A DNA stretch of 64,000 nucleotides from Candidatus Accumulibacter appositus. GTDB lineage: Bacteria; Pseudomonadota; Gammaproteobacteria; Burkholderiales; Rhodocyclaceae. The stretch lies in assembly GCA_000585055.1 (NCBI GenBank), contig JEMX01000097.1:33809-97808 (forward strand), in the 5' to 3' direction. The notes below the pieces were generated by a model. It saw only the letters and a program-made list of their open reading frames with translations. It was not told where the DNA came from and made no database searches. Of this stretch, positions 46,659 through 56,099 are shown piece by piece (position 1 is the first letter of the stretch; each line of letters opens with the position of its first letter). Both the position numbers and the translations under genes were made by a program.

Positions 46659-47924
46659 GTGAAGAACTGCCCCGAGTTCGATTTTCTCGAATCGCTGTTC
46701 GCTGCCGCGACCGCCGCCGCCGCCCCCGCGCGCTGCGTGCCCCCGCACCTGCCGGACGATCGCCATGGCCGCTTGATCGTCGTCGGCGCCGGCAAGGCGT
46801 CGGCAGCCATGGCCAGGGCCGTCGAAGAGCACTGGCCCGGCCCACTGAGCGGCCTGGTGGTGACCCGCTACGGATTTGCCGTGCCGTGCCAGCACATCGA
46901 AATCCGCGAAGCAGCGCATCCGGTACCGGATGCAGCCGGTCGGGCGGCGGCCGCCGCCATCCTGCAGCGACTGCGCGACCTGCGAACTGAAGATCGGGTG
47001 CTGGCGCTGATCTCGGGCGGTGGCTCGGCCCTGCTCGCTGCGCCGGGCGTGGGCGTCAGCCTGACGGAAAAGCAGGCCATCACCACGGCCCTGCTGCACA
47101 GCGGCGCCAACATCCATGATATGAATGCCGTCCGCAAACACCTTTCGGCGATCAAGGGCGGCCAGCTGGCCGCTGCCGCCTGGCCAGCATCGCTGCTGAC
47201 GCTGGCCATTTCGGATGTCGCCGGCGACGATCCGGAAGTCATTGCCTCCGGCCCAACGGTCGGCGACCCGAGCACCTGCTCAGACGCCTTGTCGGTGCTC
47301 GACCGCTACGCCATCGACATTTCCGCTGAGCTGCGCCGGCGCCTTCAGGATGGTCAGCTCGAAACACCGAAACCCGGCGACCCCCGTCTGGCCCGCAGCG
47401 AGTTTCGCATCATCGCCAGTCCTGCCCTGGCCCTGCAGGCGGCAGCGGCAACGGCCGTGGCCGCCGGCGTGACGCCGCTAATCCTTGGCGACGCAATCGA
47501 AGGCGAGGCACGCGAAGTGGCGCGCGTGCTGGCCGGCATCGCCAGGAGTTGCGCAGACTACGGCACCCCAGCCAAGCCCCCCTGCGTTCTGCTCTCAGCC
47601 GGCGAAGCGACGGTCAGCATACACGGGCGGGGGCGCGGCGGGCGCAACAGCGAACTGATGCTGGCGATGGCCATTGCGCTACAGGGACAGCCGCGAATCC
47701 ATGCGCTGGCCGGCGACACCGACGGCATCGATGGCTCGGAAGACAACGCCGGCGCGCTGATCGGCCCGCACACACTGCAGGATGCGGCAGCACTGGGCCT
47801 CGATGCGCGCGCCGCGCTGCACGACAACGACGCCTACGGCTTCTTTTCGGCGATTGGCGACCTGCTGATCAGCGGACCGACGCTGACCAACGTCAACGAC
47901 TTGCACGCCATTCTGGTGCGCTGA
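46659..47924 (+). CDS. Glycerate 2-kinase (GckA/TtuD, MOFRL family)
   Basis: Phosphorylates glycerate to 2-phosphoglycerate, feeding lower glycolysis. The 421-residue protein has the DUF4147 N-terminal domain (RLIVVGAGKASAAMARAVE, ISGGGSALLAAP, NAVRKHLSAIKGGQLA, SDVAGDDPEVIASGPTVGD) and the C-terminal MOFRL domain (LSAGEATVSIHGRGRGGRNSELMLAMA, ALAGDTDGIDGSEDNAGA). The GTG at 46659 is preferred because AAGGAG lies six bases upstream; an ATG at 46638 is possible. It follows hyi closely, together forming a hydroxypyruvate/glycerate branch. Confidence 0.92.
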   Translation: MKNCPEFDFLESLFAAATAAAAPARCVPPHLPDDRHGRLIVVGAGKASAAMARAVEEHWPGPLSGLVVTRYGFAVPCQHIEIREAAHPVPDAAGRAAAAAILQRLRDLRTEDRVLALISGGGSALLAAPGVGVSLTEKQAITTALLHSGANIHDMNAVRKHLSAIKGGQLAAAAWPASLLTLAISDVAGDDPEVIASGPTVGDPSTCSDALSVLDRYAIDISAELRRRLQDGQLETPKPGDPRLARSEFRIIASPALALQAAAATAVAAGVTPLILGDAIEGEAREVARVLAGIARSCADYGTPAKPPCVLLSAGEATVSIHGRGRGGRNSELMLAMAIALQGQPRIHALAGDTDGIDGSEDNAGALIGPHTLQDAAALGLDARAALHDNDAYGFFSAIGDLLISGPTLTNVNDLHAILVR

Positions 47925-47959
47925 ACAGGACTGCGGGCACCCGCTGGCCGGGCCCCGCC

Positions 47960-49711
47960 TCAAGAGTCAGCAAAAACCTTGCAGAACCGCAGCTCTTCCG
48001 GATAAGGAAAGAAATCCTCGACGTGACCGGCGCGTATTTTCTCCTGCGCCATGCGCCAGAAGTTCACGTCGAGCAGCGCCCGATGGTACTTGAGGAAAGC
48101 CGAGCGCACCTTCGGCGAGCCGAGCAGGAAACGGGCGAACTCCTCCGGAAAGACATCGTGCCGACCGACCGAGTACCAGGGTTCGTCGGACATTTCCATT
48201 TCCGGGTACGGCGCTTCCGGTATGACGCGAAAGTTGGTGTCGGTCATGTATTCGATTTCGTCGTAATCGTAGAAGACGACGCGGTTGTAGCGGGTAACGC
48301 CGAAGTTCTTCCAGAGCATGTCGCCCGGGAAGATGTTGGCGCAGGCCAGTTCGCGGATGGCACTGCCGTATTCATGAACTGCGTGCTCGATTTCCTCCGG
48401 CGTCGCCGCGTCGAGATAGATGTTCAGCGGTGTCAGCCGGCGTTCGATGTACAGGTGCTTGATCACCAGGTCTTCACCATCCTCCTCGATCAGCGATGGT
48501 GCGAGCGTACGTAGCGCCTCGAGCAATTCCGTCGAAAAGCGCTTCTTGGGAAGCAGGACATGCGAGAACTCCAGGGTGTCGGCCATACGGCCGACACGGT
48601 CCACCTGTTTCACCAGCAGGTACTTGCGCTTGACGGTGTCACGGTCCATTTCCTTGGAGGCGCCGAAGATGTCCTTGATCAGCTTGAAGACGTAGGGATA
48701 GGAGGGCAGGGTGAACACCAGCATCACCAGGCCGGCAATGCCCGGGGCAATGATGAATTGGTCTTCGGAATGCCGGAAATGCTGCTTGAGGTCGCGGAAA
48801 AAAAGCGTCTTGCCCTGTTTGCCGAGACCGAGCATGGTGTAGAGCTCCGAAGCCGGCTTGGTAGGCATCATGTCGCGCAGGAAATGTACGTAGCCCGAAG
48901 GCACTTCCATATCGACCATGAAATAGGCGCGCGACAGGGAGAATAGAACGCTGATCCGCCAGCGGTCGAGGAGGATCGTGTCGAGAACCAGCTTGCCTTC
49001 CGGTGTATGCAGAACCGGAACGGCAAACACGAACTCGTGATGACCATTGATTGCCTTGCCGAAGATGTAGGCGCCCTTGTTACGGTAGAAGGCCGAGTGC
49101 AGCACCTGAATCTGCGCGTTGGCTTCGGCGTCCGGCCACTCGCCAAGGCGCTGCTCGGCAGTACGCATGAGGTAGCCAATGTCGCGCTCGAGATCCTCGA
49201 AAGGACGTTGCCAGTCGAAGTCCACGATGATCTGCCTGATGGTCTCGAACAAGCCTCTCTGTGCCGGGTAGTAGCTGCGATAGGTCGGTGGCGATGCCTG
49301 AATGTACTCGGTCGACACCGCTGGGCGGGCGAAGATGTAGTCGTTGTTGAAGTAGGTGCGGTGGAGGATCTTCGAGCACACCGAGTTGAAAAAGGTCTCG
49401 GCAAGTTCGGGCTGCTTGTGATTGATCAGGTGCCCGATATAGAACAGCTTGAGCTGCTGCCAGGTGGCATCGTCGAGCGCAGCCGCGCCGAAGTCGGCAC
49501 AGAGCGACTCCGCGGTCTCGCTGACCCGTTCGTCGTAGGAGCGGATGCGCCTGCGAACGGCGACATGGACGCCCTTCCAGTCGGCGGCCTCGAACAGACC
49601 CTTGGCTTTCTGACCGTATTCACGGATCAGTCGATAGTGGCGATCGAAGCCGTCGATCATCGCTTCGGCAATGCGTTTGGCGAGTACGTTTTCTACAGTC
49701 GAAATGTCCAT
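47960..49711 (-). CDS. aceK: Isocitrate dehydrogenase kinase/phosphatase
   Basis: Bifunctional enzyme that inactivates and reactivates isocitrate dehydrogenase, steering carbon to the glyoxylate shunt during growth on acetate. The 583 residues match the E. coli length (578). Family blocks include FFNSVCSKILHRTYFNNDYIF near residue 108, DKEQ-like AIGKAINGHHEFVFAVPVLH, VFTLPSYPYVFKLIKDIF (the kinase ATP region) and FYDYDEIEYMTDTNFR with catalytic acidic residues. It is transcribed away from icd, its substrate, an arrangement rather than the usual aceBAK operon. Confidence 0.97.
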   Translation of the reverse strand: MDISTVENVLAKRIAEAMIDGFDRHYRLIREYGQKAKGLFEAADWKGVHVAVRRRIRSYDERVSETAESLCADFGAAALDDATWQQLKLFYIGHLINHKQPELAETFFNSVCSKILHRTYFNNDYIFARPAVSTEYIQASPPTYRSYYPAQRGLFETIRQIIVDFDWQRPFEDLERDIGYLMRTAEQRLGEWPDAEANAQIQVLHSAFYRNKGAYIFGKAINGHHEFVFAVPVLHTPEGKLVLDTILLDRWRISVLFSLSRAYFMVDMEVPSGYVHFLRDMMPTKPASELYTMLGLGKQGKTLFFRDLKQHFRHSEDQFIIAPGIAGLVMLVFTLPSYPYVFKLIKDIFGASKEMDRDTVKRKYLLVKQVDRVGRMADTLEFSHVLLPKKRFSTELLEALRTLAPSLIEEDGEDLVIKHLYIERRLTPLNIYLDAATPEEIEHAVHEYGSAIRELACANIFPGDMLWKNFGVTRYNRVVFYDYDEIEYMTDTNFRVIPEAPYPEMEMSDEPWYSVGRHDVFPEEFARFLLGSPKVRSAFLKYHRALLDVNFWRMAQEKIRAGHVEDFFPYPEELRFCKVFADS

Positions 49712-50040
49712 GGGACCTACCAGGATGGCCTGAGCTGGAACGATTGTAGCACCCGGGTCGGCACGCCACCGCGCACCGCGACAGGCCCTCGCCCGCCCGC
49801 CGGCGGCCCCCTCCAGGCGCCAGCAGCAACGCTTGCCGGCGCCTGGCGGACTGGCAAGGCGCCGGCATTTACGAGATAATCGCGAGCGCGCGGCAGGAGC
49901 ATCTGTTTTTTTTCAGATCCTTCGTGCCCGAACACGCAGCAAACTTCGATCCGCCGGCCCCGCACTACCGTATAGCGCTGCCCAGCGCCGGTGCCGATAC
50001 GTGAGTCGGCTACAACCACACTACACTATATGGAGTTGGC
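49712..50040. other. Divergent control region between aceK and icd
   Basis: 329 bases without a gene. It includes ATCTG-T8-CAGAT (a 5-bp stem with a poly-T loop) at 49901-49918 and a TGGAG ribosome site just before icd. I cannot assign an operator; promoters for both genes must lie here. Confidence 0.5.
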
Positions 50041-51270
50041 ATGAGCACAAGTCTGATCAAAATCCCACAAGGCGGCCAGAAAATCATTCCAGGGCAAGCG
50101 ATCCCGGATAACCCCATCATCCCGTTCATCGAAGGTGACGGGATTGGTGTCGACATTACGCCGGTGATGATCAAGGTCGTCGATGCTGCCGTTGCCAAGG
50201 CCTATGCCGGCAAGAAGAAGATCGCCTGGATGGAGGTCTACGCTGGCGAGAAGTCGACCCAGAAGTACGGTTCCGACGTCTGGCTGTCGAAAGAAACCCT
50301 CGACACGCTCAAGGAATACTCGGTTTCGATCAAGGGCCCGATGACCACCCCGGTCGGTGGCGGCATCCGCTCGCTGAACGTCGCCCTGCGCCAGGAACTC
50401 GATCTCTACCAATGCGTCCGTCCGATCCAGTACTTCCGCGGCGTCCCCTCTCCGCTCAAGGATCCGTCGAAGACCAACATGGTCATCTTCCGCGAAAACA
50501 CCGAAGACATCTACGCCGGCATCGAATGGCTGTCCGGCTCCGATGGTGCCAAGAAGGTGATCAAGTTCCTGCGCGAAGAAATGGGCGTCACCAAGATGCG
50601 CTTCCCGGAGACCTCGGGCATCGGCATCAAGCCGATTTCCAGGGAAGGCACCGAGCGTCTGGTACGTGCCGCCATCAAGTACGCGATCGCCAACAAGCGC
50701 AGATCGGTGACCATCGTGCACAAGGGCAACATCATGAAATACACCGAAGGCTCGTTCCGGGACTGGGCATATGACCTGGCCAAGAACGAGTTCGGTGGCG
50801 TCGAGCTCGACGGGGGCCCCTGGCTCAAGCTTCCTGACGGCATCATCATCAAGGACTCGATCGCCGACGCCTTCCTGCAGCAGATCCTGCTGCGTCCGGC
50901 CGAATACGACGTGATCTGCACCACCAATCTGAATGGCGACTACATTTCCGACGCCCTGGCGGCGCAGGTCGGCGGTATCGGCATCGCGCCCGGTGCCAAC
51001 ATCTCCGACCTCTACGCGTGTTTCGAAGCCACGCACGGCACGGCACCGAAGTACGCCGGGCTGGACAAGGTCAATCCCGGCTCGCTGATCCTGTCGGCCG
51101 AAATGATGCTGCGCCATCTCGGCTGGCTCGAAGCCGCCGACCTGATCGTCAAGTCGATGGAAGCGGCGATTGGCGACAAGGTCGTGACCTACGACTTCGC
51201 GCGCCTGATGGACGGCGCAACTGAAGTTTCCTGCTCGGCTTTCGGCGACGCGATGATCGAGCGCATGTAG
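50041..51270 (+). CDS. icd: NADP-dependent isocitrate dehydrogenase
   Basis: Oxidatively decarboxylates isocitrate to 2-oxoglutarate. The 409-residue dimeric type enzyme has [15 protein letters not shown] at the start, [38 protein letters not shown] and the NADP loop. S111 in [13 protein letters not shown] corresponds to the Ser phosphorylated by AceK (S113 in E. coli), and aceK is encoded divergently next door. An intrinsic terminator follows the gene by about 40 bases. Confidence 0.97.
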   Translation: MSTSLIKIPQGGQKIIPGQAIPDNPIIPFIEGDGIGVDITPVMIKVVDAAVAKAYAGKKKIAWMEVYAGEKSTQKYGSDVWLSKETLDTLKEYSVSIKGPMTTPVGGGIRSLNVALRQELDLYQCVRPIQYFRGVPSPLKDPSKTNMVIFRENTEDIYAGIEWLSGSDGAKKVIKFLREEMGVTKMRFPETSGIGIKPISREGTERLVRAAIKYAIANKRRSVTIVHKGNIMKYTEGSFRDWAYDLAKNEFGGVELDGGPWLKLPDGIIIKDSIADAFLQQILLRPAEYDVICTTNLNGDYISDALAAQVGGIGIAPGANISDLYACFEATHGTAPKYAGLDKVNPGSLILSAEMMLRHLGWLEAADLIVKSMEAAIGDKVVTYDFARLMDGATEVSCSAFGDAMIERM

Positions 51271-51309
51271 GCGGACGCCATACGCCAAGCATGGCCAAGC
51301 TGCAAGGAC

Positions 51310-51338
51310 AAGGCCCCCGCGAGGGGGCTTTGTTGCTT
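51310..51338 (+). terminator. icd: Rho-independent terminator of icd
   Basis: AAGGCCCCC-GCGA-GGGGGCTTT forms a 9-bp stem (one G-U pair) with a tight tetraloop and a following T-rich stretch TTTGTTGCTT. Confidence 0.82.
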
Positions 51339-51370
51339 GAGCATCACCTGCAACGAGGACGCGCATCGTC

Positions 51371-52603
51371 ATGACGACATTGGCCAAACCCCTGACCGGT
51401 CTCAAGGTCATCGAACTCGGCAGCCTGATCGCCGGGCCCTTCGCTGCGCGGATCATGGCCGAGTTCGGCGCCGAGGTGATCAAGATCGAATCGCCCGCTG
51501 GCGGCGACCCATTGCGCAAGTGGCGCAAGCTCTACCAAGGCACCTCGCTGTGGTGGTATGTACAGTCGCGCAACAAGAAATCGCTGACCATCAATCTCAA
51601 GCATCCCGCCGGCCGCGAGATCGTTCACCAGCTGGTCGCCGAAGCCGACATCGTCGTCGAGAATTTCCGCCCCGGCGTTCTCGAGAAACTCGGCCTGGGC
51701 TGGGAAACGCTTTCGGCCATCAACCCCGGTCTGGTCATGCTGCGCCTCTCGGGCTTCGGCCAGAGCGGACCAATGGCGCAACAACCCGGTTTTGGCGCCA
51801 TTGGCGAATCAATGGGCGGGCTGCGTTACGTCACCGGCTTCGCTGACCGGCCGCCGGTCAAGACGGGCATTTCGATTGGCGATTCGATCGCCGCGCTGTG
51901 GGGCGTGATCGGCACGCTGATGGCCCTGCGTCACAAGGAGCTGAACGGTGGCCAGGGGCAGGTGGTCGATGTCGCGCTCTACGAGGCGGTCTTCGCGATG
52001 ATGGAGTCACTGCTGCCCGAGTTCGACGTCTTCGGTTTCGTCCGCGAACGAACGGGCAACATCATGCCCGGAATCACGCCGTCGAACACGCACGCGACGC
52101 AAGACGGCAAACATGTCGCCATCGGCGCCAATGGCGATGCCATCTTCAAACGACTGATGCGGCTCATCGGCCGCGACGATTTGGCCAACGACGCTCAGCT
52201 GGCCGACAACGCCGGTCGCGACGCGCGCCGCGATGAGATCTATGCGCTCATCGATGCTTGGGTGGAGGCGCATGACGAAGCCGCCGTGCTGCACGCCCTG
52301 GCCGCCGCCGAAGTGCCTGCCGCACGCGTCTACTCGGCCGCCGACATCGTCGCCGACCCCCAGTACCTGGCCCGGCAGATGATCGAAACCGCCACCCTGC
52401 CCGACGGCCAGCCGTTCAAGATCCCGGGCATCGTTCCGAAACTATCCGAAACTCCGGGAAGCACCGAGTGGCTGGGGCCGGCACTCGGCGAGCACACCGA
52501 GGAGACGCTACAGCGGCTCGGCTACGCAGCCGAGGCGATCAGAGCCTTGTGTGACGCCGGCACCGTCTCGCTCGGCGCGTCGCGCTCGCCGCGCGAGTCC
52601 TGA
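51371..52603 (+). CDS. Family III CoA-transferase (CaiB/BaiF)
   Basis: A 410-residue CoA-transferase. Characteristic parts are LKVIELGSLIAGPFAARIMAEFGAEVIKIE at the N-terminus, DIVVENFRPGVLEKLGLGWE, and the catalytic Asp171 in KTGISIGDSIAALWG. The substrate cannot be read from sequence; relatives act on formyl/oxalate, carnitine, mesaconate or hydroxymethylglutarate with succinyl-CoA. It starts 32 bases after the icd terminator, so it has its own promoter. The prp genes in the window make a C4/C5 dicarboxylate role attractive but unproven. Confidence 0.9.
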   Translation: MTTLAKPLTGLKVIELGSLIAGPFAARIMAEFGAEVIKIESPAGGDPLRKWRKLYQGTSLWWYVQSRNKKSLTINLKHPAGREIVHQLVAEADIVVENFRPGVLEKLGLGWETLSAINPGLVMLRLSGFGQSGPMAQQPGFGAIGESMGGLRYVTGFADRPPVKTGISIGDSIAALWGVIGTLMALRHKELNGGQGQVVDVALYEAVFAMMESLLPEFDVFGFVRERTGNIMPGITPSNTHATQDGKHVAIGANGDAIFKRLMRLIGRDDLANDAQLADNAGRDARRDEIYALIDAWVEAHDEAAVLHALAAAEVPAARVYSAADIVADPQYLARQMIETATLPDGQPFKIPGIVPKLSETPGSTEWLGPALGEHTEETLQRLGYAAEAIRALCDAGTVSLGASRSPRES

Positions 52604-52654
52604 GAACCGCCAGCCCGCCGCCTTGAAAGTCGAGTGCGCAGCAGCGAGCCTTGA

Positions 52655-53515
52655 TCACACGAACTCATAGTCGATCCGTCCGATGCGCGCCCGCCAGTAA
52701 GGGCGCGGCCCCTGTGGCATCAGCCAGCGCGCCTCGCCGCGCATGGGAATGGTCATCCCCTCGTGCTGTTGGTAGTCGGACCACAGCCCCTCCCACGGCG
52801 ACACGACGACTTTGCCGTTCAGCGTGCGACCACGCGCCTCCGCGCGGACGGATTCGATCAGTCCTTCTTCGTCGAAGCCAAACAAGAGGCTGATGCTGAC
52901 CTCGCCATCTTTCAAGGTCGCGATTGCCGAATTTTGGTCGACCGCCTGCCACTGCACCCCCTGGCTAGGCAAGAGGGCGGTCGGATAGCAGGCGGCTTCG
53001 GCCAGAAAGCGCATTAACTCATCCTGCGCGATATCGCCTCTCCCCTGCCGCTTGGCCAGTGAGGTCAATCCGAACAGCGCCGGGTGAAGCGTCCCCTCGC
53101 CGGCGACGTAGGCGTCATGCACATGCACTGTCAGGCCCGGAACGATCGTCACCCGCCCATCCCAGACGAAGCCCGGCCGACGCGCAATCACGCGCTCGCC
53201 GGAGGTGAATGGCTTCCAGCGGTCAGCACCGCTTTCGGCAATATTGAAGCTGCCCGCATGCTCGATTCTGACTGCGCCGAGCATCGGCTGGCCGGCCGTC
53301 AAGGCAAGGCGAAAGTAGCGCTGCACCGGATCAGGCAGACCCCGCAGTTCACGCTGGTCGAAGCGTGCTGGCACGACGGCCTGTCTTTCCGCGACCAGCC
53401 GCGATTGCAGCGCACGGGTCAGGAAAGCCCAGCGCGCGGCACCAAGCATCGACACCCCGACGTAAGCCAGTACCGACAGGAAAACAATTGTCAGCAGCGA
53501 TTCCATCCATTCCAT
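52655..53515 (-). CDS. DUF6544-like membrane-anchored protein
   Basis: A 286-residue protein with one N-terminal hydrophobic helix (SLLTIVFLSVLAYVGVSML) and a predicted beta-rich remainder. LRGLPDPVQRYFRLALTAGQP and WDGRVTIVPGLTVHVHDAYVAGEGTLHPALFGL resemble the DUF6544/DUF6920 family, which has no assigned biochemical role. A good ribosome site (AAGGAAGGG) precedes the ATG, just beyond a 9-bp tandem repeat. Neighbours on either side read the other way, so it is a single-gene unit. Confidence 0.68.
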   Translation of the reverse strand: MEWMESLLTIVFLSVLAYVGVSMLGAARWAFLTRALQSRLVAERQAVVPARFDQRELRGLPDPVQRYFRLALTAGQPMLGAVRIEHAGSFNIAESGADRWKPFTSGERVIARRPGFVWDGRVTIVPGLTVHVHDAYVAGEGTLHPALFGLTSLAKRQGRGDIAQDELMRFLAEAACYPTALLPSQGVQWQAVDQNSAIATLKDGEVSISLLFGFDEEGLIESVRAEARGRTLNGKVVVSPWEGLWSDYQQHEGMTIPMRGEARWLMPQGPRPYWRARIGRIDYEFV

Positions 53516-53540
53516 TCCGATCCCTTCCTTCTACATCGTC

Positions 53541-53568
53541 GATTTCGTTGATTTCGTTGATTTCGTTG
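53541..53568 (-). repeat. 9-bp tandem repeat, three perfect units, in a gene leader
   Basis: GATTTCGTT three times in perfect tandem on the plus strand (AACGAAATC on the minus strand). It lies 26 bases upstream of the DUF6544-like start, probably inside its promoter or leader. Changes in unit number would shift promoter-to-start spacing by 9 bases. Confidence 0.9.
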
Positions 53569-53773
53569 ACTCCGCAGCCACTGGAGGTCGGGCGCCCAAG
53601 CAGCAATCCGCGCTGCCCGGCGCAAAAATCGGCAGACCCGGGCACATGCCAGGCATTATGCCATCAAGCTGCCCCCTGCAACGCCTGTATCGGCGAGCAG
53701 AGAAGAGCCATGGTTTGACCCGGGCATATCGGTATAACATCGAGCACCGCGTGAACCGACAAATCGACGACCA

Positions 53774-54574
53774 ATGGCAAACAACGAACGTAACGACCTC
53801 GACACCGTCAAGCAGCGCTTCAGTCTGAAGCGTGAGCTGGAATATTTCTTCGGTGCACTGCGCTTTTTCACGCGCCTGCCGGTGCCGAAATGGGTCGGTC
53901 ACAGCAGCGACGCGCTCAATAGCGCGGCGCGCTATTTTCCGGCCGTCGGGCTAGTGGTCGGCGCCATCGCCGCGCTGGTCTTCATCGCCGCCAACCAGAT
54001 CTGGCCAATGACGCTGGCGGTGCTGGCGGCGATCGCCAGCAGCATCTTTCTGACCGGCGCGTTTCACGAAGACGGTTGGAGCGACATGGTCGACGGCTTC
54101 GGCGGCGGCTGGGAGAAGGCGCAGATCCTGAGCATCATGAAGGACTCGCGGATCGGCAGCTTTGGCGCCGTCGCGCTGATCGTGCTGCTGCTGGCCCGCT
54201 TCCTGGCACTGGTCGAGTTCGACCCGCTGATCATTCCAGCGGTGCTGCTGGCCGCTCATACTCTCTCGCGCTTCGCGTCGACGACGCTCTTGCGCTGCCT
54301 CGACTACGTTCGCGACGAGGGCAAGGCGAAGCCGCTGGCAACGCGCATCGGCTGGCGCGAGCTGGGATTTGCCGCGCTCACCGCCCTGCTGCCGCTACTC
54401 TTGCTACCGCCGTTCGAGGCTTTGCTTGGCTGCCTGTTCGCAGCCCTGGCGACGCTGTGGCTGGCGCGCATGTTCCGGCGCCAGATCGGCGGCTATACCG
54501 GCGATTGCCTCGGCGCCACGCAGCAATTGTCCGAAGTCGCCTTCTACGCCGGACTCTTGTGCAGCTTTTCCTGA
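53774..54574 (+). CDS. cobS: Adenosylcobinamide-GDP ribazoletransferase
   Basis: Joins alpha-ribazole to adenosylcobinamide-GDP, the last step of cobalamin nucleotide-loop assembly, at the inner membrane. The 266-residue polytopic protein has FFTRLPVPKW, RYFPAVGLVVGAIAA, the metal-binding GAFHEDGWSDMVDGFGGGWEKAQILSIMKDSRIGSFG and GYTGDCLGATQQLSE. It overlaps cobC by 16 bases. No cobalamin riboswitch could be recognised upstream, unlike many cob genes. Confidence 0.95.
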   Translation: MANNERNDLDTVKQRFSLKRELEYFFGALRFFTRLPVPKWVGHSSDALNSAARYFPAVGLVVGAIAALVFIAANQIWPMTLAVLAAIASSIFLTGAFHEDGWSDMVDGFGGGWEKAQILSIMKDSRIGSFGAVALIVLLLARFLALVEFDPLIIPAVLLAAHTLSRFASTTLLRCLDYVRDEGKAKPLATRIGWRELGFAALTALLPLLLLPPFEALLGCLFAALATLWLARMFRRQIGGYTGDCLGATQQLSEVAFYAGLLCSFS

Positions 54575-55149
54575 TCCGCCATCCGCGCCCCCTGCTCGAG
54601 AGCGGCATCTGCTACGGCCGGCTTGACATCGAGGCCGAAGATCCACAGCCGGTGGCCAAGCGCCTGCGCACTTTCCTGCCCGCCGATACGCCAATCGTCA
54701 CCAGTCCCTTGCGTCGCGCCCTTGGCCTCGCCGAAGCCTTGCATGCGCAAGCGCAGGTCGATGCGCGGCTGATGGAAATCGACTTCGGAGAATGGGAAGG
54801 CCAGCGCTGGAGCGAGATCGACCGCCGTTTCCTGGATGCCTGGGCGGCCGATGTCCTGCATTTCGCCCCACCGGGTGGCGAATCGGCGGCGATGCTGCGG
54901 GCGCGCGTCATCGACTGCGTAGACAGCCTCAGCCTGTGCGCAGAGTATGCAAAGCGCCTGGCGCTGGTCACGCACGCCGGCGTGATCCGCGCTGCGCTCG
55001 GCTACTGGCTGCAACTGCCGATCAAGGAGTGGAGCCAGCTGCCGCTCGCTTTTGGCAGCATCTCTCTGCTTGAGATCGATCGCCATGGCGGTCTGCCGCA
55101 AACGGAGAGCGGACAAGCTGCGGCGCAACTGCGCTATCTCAACCATTGA
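54559..55149 (+). CDS. cobC: Alpha-ribazole phosphatase (histidine phosphatase family)
   Basis: Removes the 5'-phosphate from alpha-ribazole phosphate. The 196-residue protein has LFLIRHPRPLLESGICYGRLDIE at its N-terminus (phosphohistidine motif RHP, as in CobC), IVTSPLRRALGLAEAL, EIDFGEWEGQRW and VTHAGVIRAALG. I set a GTG start at 54559 inside the cobS end; the open frame upstream is the opposite reading of cobS. The CYGRLD motif separates it from phosphoglycerate mutases. It is the second gene of a two-gene cob unit. Confidence 0.86.
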   Translation: MQLFLIRHPRPLLESGICYGRLDIEAEDPQPVAKRLRTFLPADTPIVTSPLRRALGLAEALHAQAQVDARLMEIDFGEWEGQRWSEIDRRFLDAWAADVLHFAPPGGESAAMLRARVIDCVDSLSLCAEYAKRLALVTHAGVIRAALGYWLQLPIKEWSQLPLAFGSISLLEIDRHGGLPQTESGQAAAQLRYLNH

Positions 55150-55184
55150 GCGGCGCACGCCGTGTGGCCTCGCCGCACGACCGC

Positions 55185-56099
55185 TCAAGCGCGCGGGTGG
55201 TGCGCTGCGTGCAGGCTCTTCAGCCGCTCGCGGGCGACATGGGTATAGATCTGCGTCGTCGAGATGTCCGCATGGCCGAGCAGCAGCTGCACAACACGCA
55301 GGTCGGCGCCATGATTCAGCAGGTGCGTGGCAAACGCATGCCGTAACACATGCGGCGAAAGTCGCGCCGGATCCATGCCGGCGTGCAATGCATAGCGCTT
55401 GATCAGTTGCCAGAACGCCTGCCGGCTCATCGCCGCGCCACGGGTGCTCAGGAAGAGGTCGTCGCTCTGCCGTCCATTGAGCAGTGCCGGCCGTCCATTG
55501 GCGAGGTGGCGACGCAGCCAATCGCACGCCACCTCGCCAAGCGGCACGATGCGCTCCTTGCCACCCTTGCCGAAGACGCGCAGCACGCCCATGTCGAGAT
55601 TGACTTCGTACACCTTGAGGCCGACCAGCTCGGAGACGCGCAGGCCAGTCGCATAGAGGGTTTCGAGCATCGCCCGATCGCGCTCGCCGAGCAGGGTCTC
55701 GGTCTTCGGCGCCTCGAGCAGGCGCTCGACCTGCAACTCGGAAAGCACTTTCGGCAGCCGCGACGGCTGCGCCGGCATGGCGATCTTCAGCGTCGGATCG
55801 CTGCTGCGCAGGCCGCGCGCGAGGAGGTGGCGATAAAAGCGGCGCAAGGTGGACAGGTAGCGCGCCTGCGACGAGGCGCGCAAGGTTTGCGAGAGGGTGG
55901 CGACGAAGCGCAGCAGGGTGACCTCGTCGACCGCGCACAGCCCGCCCAGGTGCTGCTCGGCAAGCCAGGCCGCGAGTTGCGTGAGGTCGCTGCGATAGCT
56001 GGCCAGCGAAGCCCTGGCCAGGCCGTCTTCCAGCCAAAGCGTGTCGCAGAAGCTGTCGATCGCGGCGAGATCGGCAGGATCGGTGTCAGCAGCCTTCAT
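55185..56099 (-). CDS. xerD: Site-specific tyrosine recombinase XerD
   Basis: Resolves chromosome dimers at dif with XerC. The 304-residue protein has an N-terminal SAM-like core-binding domain (SLASYRSDLTQLAAWLAE) and the catalytic domain with R154 (ATGLRVSEL), K178-region, H250 and R253 (HVLRHAFATHLL), H276 (GHADISTTQ) and nucleophile Y285 (IYTHV). Length and the PKVLSELQVERLLEAP linker favour XerD over XerC or an integrase. ATG 56099 overlaps the ogt stop by 14 bases; the frame upstream is shadow. No att-like repeats flank it. Confidence 0.93.
   Translation of the reverse strand: MKAADTDPADLAAIDSFCDTLWLEDGLARASLASYRSDLTQLAAWLAEQHLGGLCAVDEVTLLRFVATLSQTLRASSQARYLSTLRRFYRHLLARGLRSSDPTLKIAMPAQPSRLPKVLSELQVERLLEAPKTETLLGERDRAMLETLYATGLRVSELVGLKVYEVNLDMGVLRVFGKGGKERIVPLGEVACDWLRRHLANGRPALLNGRQSDDLFLSTRGAAMSRQAFWQLIKRYALHAGMDPARLSPHVLRHAFATHLLNHGADLRVVQLLLGHADISTTQIYTHVARERLKSLHAAHHPRA

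Noticed and set aside
53349..53645. Frames reading repeated NEI or TKS tripeptides over the 9-bp repeat
   Set aside because: They are simply translations of the tandem repeat; the gene on this strand starts at 53515 with its own ribosome site.
53516..53773. Possible cobalamin riboswitch upstream of cobS
   Set aside because: No B12-box-like or multi-stem leader could be recognised in these 258 bases; only a 9-bp tandem repeat and weak promoter hexamers are present.
54076..54558. Upstream extension of the cobC frame
   Set aside because: It is the alternate frame of cobS; the conserved CobC start begins at the GTG at 54559.
55185..56099. xerD as evidence of an integrated mobile element
   Set aside because: Sequence length, linker and setting between ogt and cobC fit the housekeeping XerD; no att repeats, tRNA or phage genes flank it.
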